This document shows, one piece after another, positions 33,601 through 46,729 of a stretch of 64,000 nucleotides of DNA; positions within the stretch are counted from its first letter, which is position 1; each line of letters begins with the position of its first letter. Source of the DNA: Septoria linicola (Eukaryota > Ascomycota > Dothideomycetes > Mycosphaerellales > Mycosphaerellaceae). The translations under genes were made by a program, and so were the position numbers. Under the pieces are notes generated by a model. That model did no database searches. It worked only from the letters and a program-made list of their open reading frames with translations, and had not been told where the DNA came from. The stretch lies in NCBI GenBank assembly GCA_024114885.1, contig CP099423.1, positions 2,604,001-2,668,000 of the forward strand, given 5' to 3'.

Positions 33601-36600
33601 CTATTTAACCTAGTAGAGGTTAAGTACGATACTAGAAAGCGTAAATGCCTTAGTATACTAAAGGTATTAAAGAAGCTGAAACTATAGCTATTTAGAGTAT
33701 ACTTCTAACTAGAGATTAATACAAATACCCTCGTTTACTAGCTTAATAAAGCTACCTCTAATTTGCCGAATATAGTAATAACGCGCTAGCTAGTATAGAT
33801 CTACCTCTTCGACTTTAACGTTATATATGTTCCTAGTAAGAAGTATATAGCTCTAGATTCGTTATCGAGGAAGCCTATTACGCCTAAAGATATAAAGGCT
33901 ATAGAATAGGAAGAAGACGTAGATCTAATAATTAATAAGTAATTCTTCGATACCTTTTACGTTAACGCTTTCTCTATATAGGTGATTTAGGGCGAGCTAC
34001 CTACGATTAATAAGATCTACTCTTAGGAGTTAATAAATATCGCTTTCGTACTTATACGGATATAAAGACCTAAGAGAGTTTCTAATAACGAGTACAAGCG
34101 GTTAAGAAAGAAGTGTCAGCTATTTTATATTAAGAATAACTAGCTCTAGCGCTAAGAGCGAGTAGCTAGACCTCTATAGCGAGTTATCGATAAACCTAAA
34201 GCACGAGCTCGTATTATTAAGGCATACTATTATAAGAACGGTTATCGTAGTACTAAATAGACGTATAATCTTATCTAGAAACGATAGTAGTAGGATAGGG
34301 TTTAGGCTTAAATCTCGCTCGCTATATAGTAATATACTATTTATAGTCTTCGGTATAGGAGATAGGTACCTAGAGAACTATAGATCCTACTCTAAGTTAT
34401 AGTTAGCTAGTAGTAGTATATCGATAGCTTATATATCTTGAAAAACTATTCGTTAATAGTTATACGCGAATCTCTATCGCGTTAGCTAGAAGTATATATA
34501 TTCTAGTACCTAGTAAAGAGTATCTCCTTAGTATAGATAGTAAGGTTTATATAGGAAGAGATCTTTTACTAGTAGGGTGCCGCTATAGAAGTTATCCTCG
34601 ATAACTATAAGACTAACCTTAGTAACGTAGAGAAGCTACTACTATCGTACGGTATTAAACGTATTAACATTTCGCTATACTACTCTTAGTCTAACGCTAT
34701 CGTTAAAGTCGGCTATAAGACAATATTAGACGCTTACTTAAAACTCTCTAATAGCGGCCTTTATATGATTCGTAACTATATTCTAGTAGTACTATAGGCG
34801 GAGAGAACAATAATAGTCTCTACTACCGGCCTAATACTATTAGAGGTAATAATTAGGTATGACGTAGTACTACTAATCGAGCTAGAACACCGTACCTTCT
34901 AGATTATAGATTAGGGTAAGGTTAAGACTAGAGTAGAGCTTCTTACGATTCGAGCTTAGGCTCTAGAAGCTATAGAAACGACTATAGAAGAAGGACGACT
35001 ACGTTAATAGCGTCTCCGAGAATAGAATAAGGCGTACTTCGATAAATATCGCTATATAGACCTTACTATACTAAAGGAAAGAGATCTCGTATTAGTATAC
35101 TACTCTAAATTAAAAACTAGCTTCTCCTACAAGCTTATATTTAGGTAGGAAGGCCCTTTTAGAGTGTCTGAAGTATTATAGAGAGGTATATCGTATAAAC
35201 TTAAGGAACTAGATAGCTCTAAACGAGAGTATATCTATAAAAGGATAGACCTTAAGAAATATATCTTTCTATAAGAAAACCTAAAGCTAGTTCCGGATTA
35301 AGTTAAACTAGAAGAAGTACTACTACTAATAGAGAAGGTTATAGAACTAGGCCTTCTACCTAGGTACAAGTATCCGTAGATCTTTATTAGTAAGCTATTA
35401 GTAATAACTTAAGAAGAAAGGAAGAGTTATATACGCTAGCTACTAATAGAGCTTAAAGAAGAAGTAGAAGACTTAGTAAGCTAAAGGCTAAAGCTAGCCT
35501 AGTAGAGCTAAAGATTTAGAAATTCGATAGGCGATACTTAATTAGGGGTATAAGCTAAGATCTAGCTACTAAAGCCTAGCCTCTACTATAAAAAGGCTAA
35601 TCTTCCTAAGATCGTACTATCTCGAGCGCTTCTTTTATTCCTAGAGCTCTAATCTAACCTTCCTAAGTACTTCTCTTAGTCCTAAAGCTACTATTAAGCT
35701 CTAATTAGAGCTTTCTAAGCTTATAATTTACTAGACTAGTATAAATCTAGGTGAATCTTAGCTATCCTAAGTACTTCTTTTATTCCTAGAGCTACTATCG
35801 AGCTCTAATCTAACCTTCCCGAGCTCCTCTTTTACTAGATTAGTAAGAATCTAGCTAATCCTAGCTGTCTCGACGCTGTTTTCTATAGCTAAGATAAGTA
35901 TCTATATAGCTAGTTACTCTCCTAAGCTTAACTTTTAAGTATAGATTCTATGTCCGCTAGTTAACCTACTATCCTACTCCTTTTTCTAAGTCTCGAGCCT
36001 ACTATCGCTATAAAAGTTAGCTATCCCGAGCTACTTTCTACTACTAGGTCTAAAATCTAAGCTAGATCTATACTCCTAAAGCTCTTTTCTACTAGCGATT
36101 TCTAAGGTTAGTACTATAATCTACCTTCCTAGAGCCTTTTTCTATTACTAATCGGCGAAGTAAGATAATAGTTATCTGTCCTAAAGGTCCTTTTACTACT
36201 AATTTTCGCCTAACTAAAGGAATCGCTAAAAGTATTAGTTTCTAGTAGAGAATTCTTGAAATTTAAGGTTTTCAGCCTATATAAAGGTAGAGAAGCTTGA
36301 ATCCTCGGTAATAACGGCTCTAATAGCTCCTTTCTAGCTAATTAATTATAGCGCTAGCGGTCTCTTACGATACGGAAAGCGCGATCTAGTAAGTCGACCG
36401 AGTATACGAAAAATAAGGCTCTTTTAAGTTAGTAGGAGTAACGACGATAGTATCTAAGTCTTAGTCCTTGTCGGCGATAGTAAGGTATATACTATAGTAG
36501 TTAGTAGTAGCGTTAGTAGTATACGATAGCTACGGAAGCGTTAAGGTAAAGTAAACTTTTAGTTATCTTTTTAAATAATAACTAAAACCTTACGTAACTA

Positions 36601-36949
36601 AGCTCTACGTATAGACTCCTAATCCTAATAGTAGTTACGCTACTACGATAAGGTATATAATTAGACTACTTTCACGCTCTAAACGATCTCTTCTTCTTTA
36701 TTAACTATTAATTAGTTACTATAGAGCCTTGCTTCTATTAAGTTCGATTCTTATCTTTCGTTACTACCTAGTAACGCTATATAGCTATTTATATACGTAA
36801 GTAGTAACTAATATAATAGAAAACTCTATAACCGGTCACGCGCTCGACCCTCCTCGCTATTTAAGTTACTTATTACTAGTTACGCGCTTTATATCGCTCT
36901 AAGCTATTAATACGACTAATTAAAGATATTCTCTTTCTCTATCGCGTAT

Positions 36950-39900
36950 AAAGAACAAGACTTTCTCTTTCTAGCGTTCTTTAACGCCTAAACGCTTATT
37001 AAGACTAGCGCTTTTACTTTCTACCTCGCCTATTCGAAGTCCTATATAAGAACTACTTAGATAAGAGTCTCTAAAGAAACGACGAAAGGTAGCTTCTTTA
37101 AGTTCTATATAAGGTATAGCGCTCGCTTATACTAATCGCGAAGGCTCTCTCGTTAGTTTCTAGGCCTTAAGCGGACCTCTTACTAGTATAACGAACCTTG
37201 ACAACGCTACCGAAGCTATTCTATCGCTAGAGACTCTATAAGAATAAGAGGAGAGTATCGACTTAGTACTTAAGTAGGTCGAGGAAGTAAACGATAGAAT
37301 AAAGATTAGTATATTTAACTTCTTTAAACGCCTCTTAGCTAAGATTTTACTAAAGTACCTTGACGTGTAGAGCGTAAAGCGCGATAATATAAAGAAAATA
37401 CGCTAAGAAGGCCGAGACTTAGTAAAGGAGAGAAACTTAATCTAGTAGTAGCTATATATAGAGTTTAGGTACGAGTAGAACTTCCTCTTCCTTAACTAAG
37501 TCTTATACGATAAAGAGATACTTAGGAACCTTCGTTAATAGTTAAATAAGTATAAAGGCGTCTTCGAAGAGAGCGAGCCTAAAGACTAGGTTTTCTTAGC
37601 GTAGTAAAAGTAAGATCGTTTCTATTAGTAGGTAGCGAACATATTCTCTTATAGCTAGCACTTTTAGCTATAGAGGAGTAAGAAGACTTCTAGCTCGTAA
37701 GGCTTAGGCTTTATTAATACGAACTTAGATAGGAGACGCTACTAGAACAAGTTTAAGGTAGAGCTCTTATAGGTCGACGTATTTAGCTATAAGATAAAAG
37801 AAGCGCGCCTAGAGGTAGGCTATAAACTTAATTAGTACAGATTTACGGTCAAGCTTACTAAGAGAGAGCGTAAAGGAGAGACCTTCGAAGAACCGACCTA
37901 CGTGTTCCTAGTAGTAGAGAGATAGCTCTCGATGTCCTATAGACTATTACCTCCTCCTAGAAACTTAAGACCTAATAGACGTCTCTCTTCCTCTACGCCT
38001 AAGAGCCTATCCTTATCTAGTCCTACTCGAAACTCTAATTAAGAAGGAGAAGGAGAAGGTAGTTTACTTACGACTCTAGAGCCTCGCCTTAGAGATACTA
38101 TATCGCCTAGTACTATATAGAGGCTAAAAGCTTAGTTAGAGAAGTTAACGCTAAGCTCTACGAAGAAGCCTACGCTCGTCCTTCGTAAGAGTAGAAGGCT
38201 TACTAGAATTCGCGCTAAAGAAACTATTATCGACTCGATCGAAACTTCTCCTATACCGAGTACTTCGAGTAATAGCGATCCTATATAAGACTAAGTTTTG
38301 CCTACGACAGAACTACTACTAGGTCTATAACGCTTATCGCTAATCGTACTAGAGGATAATAGTAGAATTAAGCTAGAGAACGACTTAGAGCCTAATCTAC
38401 GCTACTAGGCTTATATAAAGGATAGTGTTACCTCCGAAGTCTATTACTATATAATCGTTAGTAGTACTCTTAAAGAGGTTAATAATGTCTAGGAGAAGAA
38501 GAAGGTAGCTAAGAGCTACGCTTTAATTAATATTCTTCTATACCTTAGCTAGCCTCTTTATAAAGAATATATAGCTAAGATAGGTAATACTATAGGTTTA
38601 AAGCTACCGAAGACAGCTAACGTAACGTATATCCTCTACTAGCGTATTATTTAGATAGGTAGTATAGCCGATCTCTAAGCCCTTATCGCCTAGAATACTT
38701 AAAACTAGACGTAGTTTAAGCTAGAAGCGAATACTTTCTTCCCTAAGCCTATAGGACGTACTCGTTATAGTAAGAAGAGTACTAATACTTAGGAGCTAGA
38801 GGACGATATCGACGCTCTAATACGTAAGGTAGGTAGAAGCTATCTCGGGCCCTTTTAGTTCGTAGTAACTAAAGTAGACTTGAAGGTTACTTCTAACGTC
38901 TATTAGAAGGCTTAGGAGCTCTTAGACTATAATAGTAATAAGGGTACCTAGACTAATTATAGCTTCCTCTTTTCGTCTCTTTCTACTAGAGGCCTATTTT
39001 AGATCCTAGACTCTTTACTCGAAGCTATACGGTATAAGTTTATAGTGTATCGATAGTATAACACGGCTATTAGTTAGTATAGTTAGTCTCGTAGTATATA
39101 GTACTCGCTATCCTAATAGCTTCTTCGCTAATATCCTTTACTATAGCTATACTAGCTAGTTACTACTCCGTATACGACTATTAAGTACGTAGCCTACCTA
39201 TCTACGGCCTTTTATATCTTCGACGATAAGGCTAGTTCTAACTACCCTAACGGCTTCTAGTATATCGCCTTGAACGAGAATATACTACTTAAGGAGAAGG
39301 GCCTTAATTAGGTTTAGTTTACGATCTCTCTAGACGATACTAGCGATAGAGAACGACTTTTACTAACCTCGGACACGATTAGTAATAGGCTCTTTAACCC
39401 TAAGGAGGCAAAGTAACTAGCGAGGCGTATTATCGCTAATAAGTAAGGCTATAGTATAGGTTTCGTCGAAACTACACCTCTAGTAATTACCGACGAAATA
39501 AAAGCTAATCTTAAGCTTAGTTAGAAGAACCTTTATACTAATACGGGCTCGCTAGTTATTTCGTACCTCTATATCCCTTAGTAGTATACTCGTATAGGCG
39601 AAGAGTATCGTATAATTCCGATAGTGTTTCTAGCCTACCCTAATAGTCGTACGTTAGATAAGCTACCTAATAGTAATTATATTAACGTTCCTATAGTCTA
39701 TAGCGTATATCTCTATCGCGAGCGGATACCCTTTATAGCTTCCGGCACTATATACCCTACGCGAGTAATAAAACCCTTCGCTACTAAGATACTTCTAACC
39801 GGCCTAGGCCCGATTTCCGATACCTTAGTAGGCCGAGTTCTATAGGCGGATTAGGTAGTAAGTATAGAGATAAAGAAGCTCTTTAGTATAAGTAAGGAGG

Positions 39901-40130
39901 AGTTTAAGGTCTATATAGCCGAGTAGTAGACTACGGCTAAAGCTTAGTTCGATACCGCCTACGCTACAGCTATAGATATTAAGAAGTAGGTATTTAGCGA
40001 AGCTAGCTTTATAAGCGCGGATAGTAACTTAGAAGTGTTAGTATTAAAGAAGAGAGAGGCTGTTCCTAAGGAGATTCCTAAGGATATAGTAGAAGAGTAA
40101 CGTCTAGCGAATAATAATCGGATCTAAGAA
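36950..40130 (+). pseudogene. Extra ORF relic inside the Gypsy element, downstream of pol
   Basis: A frame read through TAG/TAA codons gives continuous protein-like sequence over at least 38,940-40,130 (KYVAYLSTAFYIFDDKA, NGF-YIALNENILLKEKGL, NTGSLVISYLYIP). It includes a stop-free 73-codon piece at 39,624-39,845 (VFLAYPNSRTLDKLPNSNY onward). The last readable segment is acidic/basic and ends at about 40,157. The 5' limit is a guess. It has no recognisable retroviral or transposon domain, no clear membrane segment and no zinc knuckle. It lies between pol and the right LTR, where some retroelements carry an additional gene; a nested insertion is the alternative. Confidence 0.45.
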
Positions 40131-40289
40131 GGTGTTTTTAGTAGTTATCGTTAGAAAAGGTAACTATTTAATAGGCCTCTAATTAAAAGTTTAATAGACT
40201 TTAATAGAAAGACTAGCTAGTTATAAGCAATTCTAAGTAAGGTCTATAGGTAGTTAAGTATCTAGTTAGATACTAAGGAAGGGAGGATT

Positions 40290-40567
40290 AGTAAGGTAAA
40301 GGCCTACCTATATACCGTACTTAGTAGTTTTAGTATAAAAGTAAGGTAGTAGCTCGTTTCTAAGATAGGAATGTTTACTCTACTTGATTAATTTAATGTC
40401 CTACGGTCCTAGTATAGGCTCTTAGTCTTAGGACTACTATTTTAAGCTCGTTACTACTAGTTAATATACGTATTACAAGACTATTACTCTCCGAATAGGT
40501 CTTGTTCTATAGTAACCGCTCTTATACCTACCTAGGGAGTTAGTATTAGGGTAGTTATTATCTATTA
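40290..40567 (+). repeat. Gypsy right LTR
   Basis: 278 bp, same ends as the left LTR; followed at once by CTAGT (40,568-40,572). Confidence 0.88.
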
Positions 40568-40580
40568 CTAGTAAATATTT

Positions 40581-40625
40581 TAATACCTTAGGTATTATAA
40601 GCTTATATAATAATACCTAAGGTAT
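40581..40625. repeat. Inverted repeat around taccttaggta
   Basis: The palindrome taccttaggta occurs as taatacc..ggtatta and again inverted as taatacctaaggta about 20 bp later, making a potential hairpin right after the Gypsy element. Confidence 0.6.
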
Positions 40626-41099
40626 CCCTATATACGTACGAGAAGTAGAATTCTAGTTACTTCTAATAAGCTAAGCCTAATCTAGCTATTACGATCGATA
40701 GTTAGGGCTTAATAAAAGCTTATTTCTAATATATAAATCTAGATATAAGATATATATTCCTCTACTACTACTAAATTTAGTAGTAATAAAAGGATTTCCT
40801 ATCTTACTTATAGATTCCTTTACTTTCCTTTACTTACGCGTAATATCGCTAGCTTATTTGTCGTATATATATAGGTATATATACTATAAACGTCGCTTTA
40901 TTTACGCTAGCTTCTAATAATATTTAATAATCTATCTTCTCTCCTCTTCTTCTTCTTCTTCTTACCTCTAATATCTATCTCTACTTCCGCTTCTCTCTCT
41001 ATCGCGTTACTAGCTAGTAATTTATTTCTCTATTTGTTCGCTAGCTATATCCGTACCTCCTCTAAGTATATTACTATCTAGTAAGTTATTTCCTATTTA

Positions 41100-44000
41100 C
41101 TTAGAAGCTACTTAAAGCGAGCTCTAAAGATATATATAATAGTACTTTATAAGAGACAAGTTTCTAAGTCGGAACCTAATACTCTCTTAAATAAGAGAAC
41201 TAAGGTCGGCGATACTATAGAGACCCTCGTAGTAGACCTACTCGACGCTCTATTACTATTCGCGACCTCGACTACGAAGAAGGTATAGACTCTATATAAA
41301 AAGTAAGGACCGAATACTAAGGTCTTATGTAAGAGACTAGCTACTACTTCGCTCGATAATATCCTAAGCGTAATAGTTTTACGCGACGATTTAGCTAAGA
41401 GTAGAGTAGAGACGCGAGTAAACGACTTAATAAGTATCCTAGATTCAAGTATTCGACCTACTTCTACTATACTAACCTAGAGTATATTTGCGTATAGTAT
41501 TAAAGCTATATAGATTACGTAGAAAGACGATAACTTAGCTAGATATATAGAGCTTAATAGCCTAGATTAGTTCCTATTAGTATAGTATATAGTTTTTCCT
41601 ACTCTAAGAGAATACTATAAGTATTTTATAGTAAGAGTTACCTCTATATTCTCTAATATTACTTTAGTAGAACGTATTACGTAGTAGAATAAACTACTAG
41701 CTAGTAGTCTATGTTATCGTATTACTAGCTAGTAGTATATTCTACTAAAGTAACTTATACTCTAATTCTAGTACTAATTTAACTATAGAATAATTTCGGA
41801 TAGAAAGGCTTAGAGAGGCAAATACTAAGTATTCTCTCTCTAAATACCTATATCGATATTATTATAGAATCTAGAAAGAAGAGAGTTCTATTTAGGAAGG
41901 ACCTAGAGACTACTAACTAGGACTATTTCGATAAGTTACTCCTCGATCCTCGCCTCTCTCTCTCTACTAGAGGTAGCTTCTCGTACTATATAGTTATTAT
42001 CGCGCTCTATACTATATATTTTATAAAGTAGGCTATCGATACCTACTAAGTAGATAAAGAATTATAGGTAGAGTTATATCTACCTCCTATTTTCTATAGT
42101 ATACCTATACTAGTAGAGGAGCTACTAGCTCTACTTATCTACTCTATAGACGAGTTCTTATTATATAGTAAGGATATCTTTTAGAGCTTCTATATTATCT
42201 ATCTATTTATACGAAAGAAGAGCTATTAGATAGGAGACTAGAGCGCTAATACTAACCTAAAGATTAACTAGCCTAAGGCGATTACGCTAGTATACTATAT
42301 TACCTCTAGTTCGATAGCTACTAACTCTATCGAGTAAGCCTATCGATAAGCTAAAGGTCTTATAATACTAGCGGATATAGTATTTATAAGGATTAACGAA
42401 ATCGCTAAGGATTTCGTACGTACTAAAGAGTAGAACGATATAGGTACTACTATTATAGTATTCGATAGTATTAAGGTCGACGCTTCTACGATCGCTCTAG
42501 ACCTAGATAACCTAAGCGACGAAGCCTAAATCTATATTATAGATATATTAAGTAAGGACGTCGAGTACTTATATAACGATATTAAGTATATAGATCGGCT
42601 TAGTTTTAAAACTATTCTCCTAATATCTTTAATTAATAAGTAGCGACTCTTCTAAGAGGTATATATAGAATACTTAGACTCTACTATATAAGTAGTCGAT
42701 AGCTCTAATACCGCTATCGATACTCGAATATTCGCTACCTTATACGCGACTATAAACACCTACTTAGCGATACTACTAATATAGAACGAGTCTGTCGCTA
42801 TACTTAGGCTAAAGATTATACTCTTAGAATCTAGAAATATAGACCCTATTACTAGCGAAAACTTCTAAGTCGAACTAGATAGGCTCCTACTTAAGCCCTA
42901 GTAACTCGCTAGTATCGCCTAGCTAATAAAAATACTCTAATCGGAGATACGCTATACTGTCCTTAGAGATAATATTAGTCTTAGTAAGACTATCTAGGTA
43001 CTATATATAGTTGTCTATATAGCTAGAGAAATTAAGTAACAACGATAGTAGTAGAAAGGTAAGTCGGTTTATTAAAGAGTTATATAGAACGATCTACTAG
43101 CTAGTAGTTAAGACGTCTACCTACTAGCTAGTAAATTATTCTATATCTATTACGTAATTTACTAATATTTCTAGACGCTATAGAAACGGCTATAAGAGAC
43201 GCTACTAACGACAAGGCCGAATAGCTACTTACTAACTTTAAAGTTACTAACCCTAAGCCTCTCTACTACTCTTATCTCGTTATCTACCTACTAAGTATAC
43301 TCTAGGCTTAGATCGAGCCTATTACTAAGCTATTTAACGACCCCTCTTCGACGAGATATATCCGCCTTATTATATTCTATAGCCTAGGTAGTAATACCGA
43401 CAGAGTAGCTATAGTAGGATATACTAGTATCTTAAATACTAACCTAGACGGCCTAGAGATATACCTCTCGAATCTATTATTTAACGATCCGCGTACTTCT
43501 TCTACTATTATCCTTAGTATATTCTAGTCGCTATAGAATAAGATTCTTAAGAAGAGTAAAGTATATATACGCCGTAACGTATCTAAGACGCTAGTTATAG
43601 CGTAGGTTAATAACGACGACGATAGTTCTAACGTCGATAAGGAACTCGAAGTAGAACCTATAGTCCTCGAATTAGAGCTTAGCGATAGCGACGATAATAA
43701 CGACGCTAAGACTATAGATCCTTCGCTATATACGTAGTCTATAGATAACGAGATCCTTCTCTATAATAAGTAGAGCTTTAGTATAATCTATATAGACGAG
43801 GCTTATTATCTAGGTAATCTATAGGCTCTCTAGACCGACGCCTTATATTAACTAGAACCTACTATAAAGTACGTACTCGTTATAGTAACTATCTTCTATA
43901 ATATAGTTAGCGATAGTATAGTATTATTTCGCTTTTTCTAGAAATCGCTATCTAAGGTCCTTCCTAAAGAGCTCTACGAAGGTTTAAATAGCCGTAACTA

Positions 44001-46240
44001 TCGTTCGCTAAGCGACTCTTTCTACGAACAATATTAACGTAACTACTTCGCTATCCTAACTATAGTCGATCCTAGCCTCCTAGGCGGTAGTATATCGACT
44101 AACTAGCTCTACCTCTTAGCTTTATAGCCTTACTACTTCTTCGAATATATATAGACGAGTAATATAAATATAGTCTTCGATCTCGTACTACTTACTCTAG
44201 GTCTTACCTAGTTACGCTAAGTTAAAGGTTAAAAGATCGTTACTTATAGGTCGATAGTAGAATTAGATATAGAGATCTCTTCTATTACGACCGTCTACGT
44301 AGAGATACGTACTAATATAGTAGGTACTACCGCGTACGAAGGTATAGCTTATAGCTACCTCGACGCTCTAGGCTAGAAGAGCCTTCTAGTATTTAATAAA
44401 GACGATAAGACGAGTCGTACGTTAAGTCTCTATCGATAACTAGTACTAACCTATAATAACCTAGTAAACGTACGCTTACTAGACTACCGATACGATACTA
44501 GCGCAAAGTTAATTAATAGCCTATAAGTTAGTTCTATAGAGTAGTCTACTAGCTAGTAGTAGTAATATCTATCTACTAGCTAGTAGTATGTTTCTTATAT
44601 ATATATATATATATAGTACTAATAATTACTATAGGGAAACTAGTAAGATCGATAGCTACTCCTTCTACTATATATTAATTAAGGCTGACTCTTAAGCTCT
44701 TCTTCTAAACACTCGTACTAGCTACCTAAGTTAGTATATCCTACTATCGCCTAAGTACCGCGCTCTCGTCGGCCTCCTTAAGAAGTATATTATCGAATAG
44801 GGCTAAGGTATAATTATTTAAGGCTAGAAACTAATTAGTAATCTCCTCGCTAAGTTTACTTATCGACTTCTCTAGATCTCCTACTAAGTTATCTACGCTA
44901 GTATTAAGAATCGCGCTCGTATATTAGCTAAGCGCTCCTTTAATAATAGTAAGGTAAAGGTAATAATCCTATCTTCGCGCTCTATAGCGGAGTCTTTAAA
45001 CTTATAGTAGAGTAGTAACGTCTAACTCGTAATAGACTACGTTAGCCTCCGTACTCTAATCTAAATAATAGGCTACTAAAATCATATAGGCTAGACTAAA
45101 GCTATAAGAGTCCTAGTCCTTCTTATCGACGAGATAATCGACTAGTACCTTTAAGCGAAGTATTAGAAACGCTTCGTTAAGTAAGTAATCGCTAATACGA
45201 TAGTACTAAAGGATCTTCTAGATACTATCCTTAAGGATAGCCTGTTCTAGTCTAAAGACGCTAAGAGTAGATTACTCGAGGCTAGTATATAGTCTTCTAG
45301 ATCTTAGAAAACTAATATAACTAATTAGATAATAGAAGTTTTTACTAATAGCTTAATACGATTAATGTTTAGTATTTACTCCTCTCGTATAAGTTAAGAA
45401 TAGTCTAACGTACGAGACTTACAAGCTAAGAACCTATTACTATAGGAGTAACTATTCTATTTTACTTATAGTAATCTCGTCGCTCGAGAGCTTTTAAGCT
45501 AACTAGAATCTAAAGAATAGAAGAGTAGCAAATTAGTCTCTAACTAAGTCTATCTAGATAACCGAGACTAGATAACTATCGTCTACTCTATAGTAACTAG
45601 TAATAGACGTAAGTAGTAGTTTCGACCTAGAGCACTATTAGTTATAGACACGAAGAATATTATTAGATATATCTTTAGTACTACCGACTACGTCCTCGAA
45701 ACCGATACTACTAAGATTACGTATCTTAATCGAATAGGTAAGTACTACTTTAAGTAGAAGTTCTTACTAGCTAGTAAGATACTCCTCTAAATAACTTATA
45801 ACTTAGTATCTACTAATTTAATCCTATAGAGGTAATCGCAGCTACTATACGATTAGTAAAGTAACTATCGACGTATATCCGCGTAGCCTATAACTAGTTA
45901 CTTAAAGAAGATTCCTAGAAAGTAGTAGAAGATCCGATAGACTTAGAGGAAATTTCTAATAACGAGCCTACTCTAAAGGAAGAAGAAGTCGCTAACCTAC
46001 TTATTAATATACGTAAAGATAGTATTACTATAGCCTTAGGCACTATACCGGCGAAATTAGTAGCTATTAGCGAGACCTCTAGTAATAGCGATATATAGGA
46101 AGACGAGAGTAAGTAGGAAGACGAGAGTAAGTAAGAAGATAGGAGTAAGTAAGAAGAAGAGAGTAAGTAAGAAGAAGAGGATAAGTAGGAGGTAAGTATT
46201 CTACTTATAAGATAAGAAAGTAGTCTACTACCTAGTAGAG
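41100..46240 (+). pseudogene. SNF2-family helicase/ATPase relic
   Basis: Chromatin-remodeller-type ATPase fold in ruins. The DEAH box reads IIYIDEAYYLGNL with DEAY at 43,795-43,806; motif III follows as YVLVIVTIFYN (43,870-43,905). After a palindromic interruption near 44,540-44,600 the helicase C-terminal domain continues: IAESLNL, VQLVIDYVSLRTL and, at 45,065-45,110, QIIGY-NHIG-TKAIRV, the position of the SNF2 motif VI (QxxGRxxRxGQ). The two halves are in different frames. No Walker A was found upstream. Acidic 18-bp repeats (gaagacgagagtaagtag) at 46,085-46,190 look like a Glu/Asp/Ser tail. The N-terminal limit is a guess. Trp/Gln codons are TAG throughout. A SNF2 gene between repeat modules suggests cargo or machinery of the composite unit. 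Confidence 0.62.
41659..41753. repeat. Palindromic hairpin module with CTAGCTAG cores
   Basis: Outer arms ttactttagtagaa / ttctactaaagtaa and two internal copies of tactagctagta make a nested inverted repeat. Similar paired cores occur at about 43,085-43,130 and 44,552-44,590. Confidence 0.65.
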
Positions 46241-46729
46241 TATTCTACTTTTAGAGAGAGTCGATATACTAATATCGTATAGGGCCTAGAGGCTAAGTCT
46301 ACTAAGGATACCGTAGACGATATATAGGTAGTATAGATAAAATCTACTACTATCTAGGCCTATCTCGAAGGCGTCTTAGTAAAGAACCTTACTATATTCT
46401 ATACTACTCGTTTTAGTAAAGTTAATAGAGAGCGTTAGGTTAAGGCTTTATTAGTCGAGAATATATATTCGCTATAGAAAGTACTACCTACTTAGGAGAG
46501 GTTAGTAATAGCTAATAAACTTCTTAAGCTTAATCTTAAGTAGAGGCAAGTACTACCTACTAATAAGAGGCTAGTAGTTACTAGTAGATCTCTAGCGCTC
46601 TCTATAAATAGAGTATAGTACTTTATAGATATATTACGTCTACCTACGATAATAGTTATACTTCGATACTCGTTCCTCCTTAGGGTTAGAGCGAAGCTTC
46701 TACCTATTCGACCTAATCGTCTCTTATAT

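Larger units (their letters stand above)
27336..40567 (+). mobile_element. Ty3/Gypsy-type LTR retrotransposon, 13.2 kb, RIP-inactivated
   Basis: Two 278-bp LTRs (27,336-27,613 and 40,290-40,567) of identical length flank the element, with CTAGT on both sides. A polypurine tract (aaggaagggaggat) ends just before the right LTR, setting the plus-strand orientation. The gag-like start is at about 28,553. The reverse transcriptase has its catalytic box at about 33,010-33,024 (FLNNI, both Asp codons now Asn) followed by ISIKEPKTKYDN, as in fungal Gypsy pol, and further on HIIAIDDVLYNIE. Near 35,150 lies GPFRVSEVL..SYKLKELD, the integrase C-terminal GPY/F-like end. Dozens of in-frame stops make it inactive. 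It is unusually long: 35.3-40.27 kb follows pol and precedes the polypurine tract. Confidence 0.88.
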
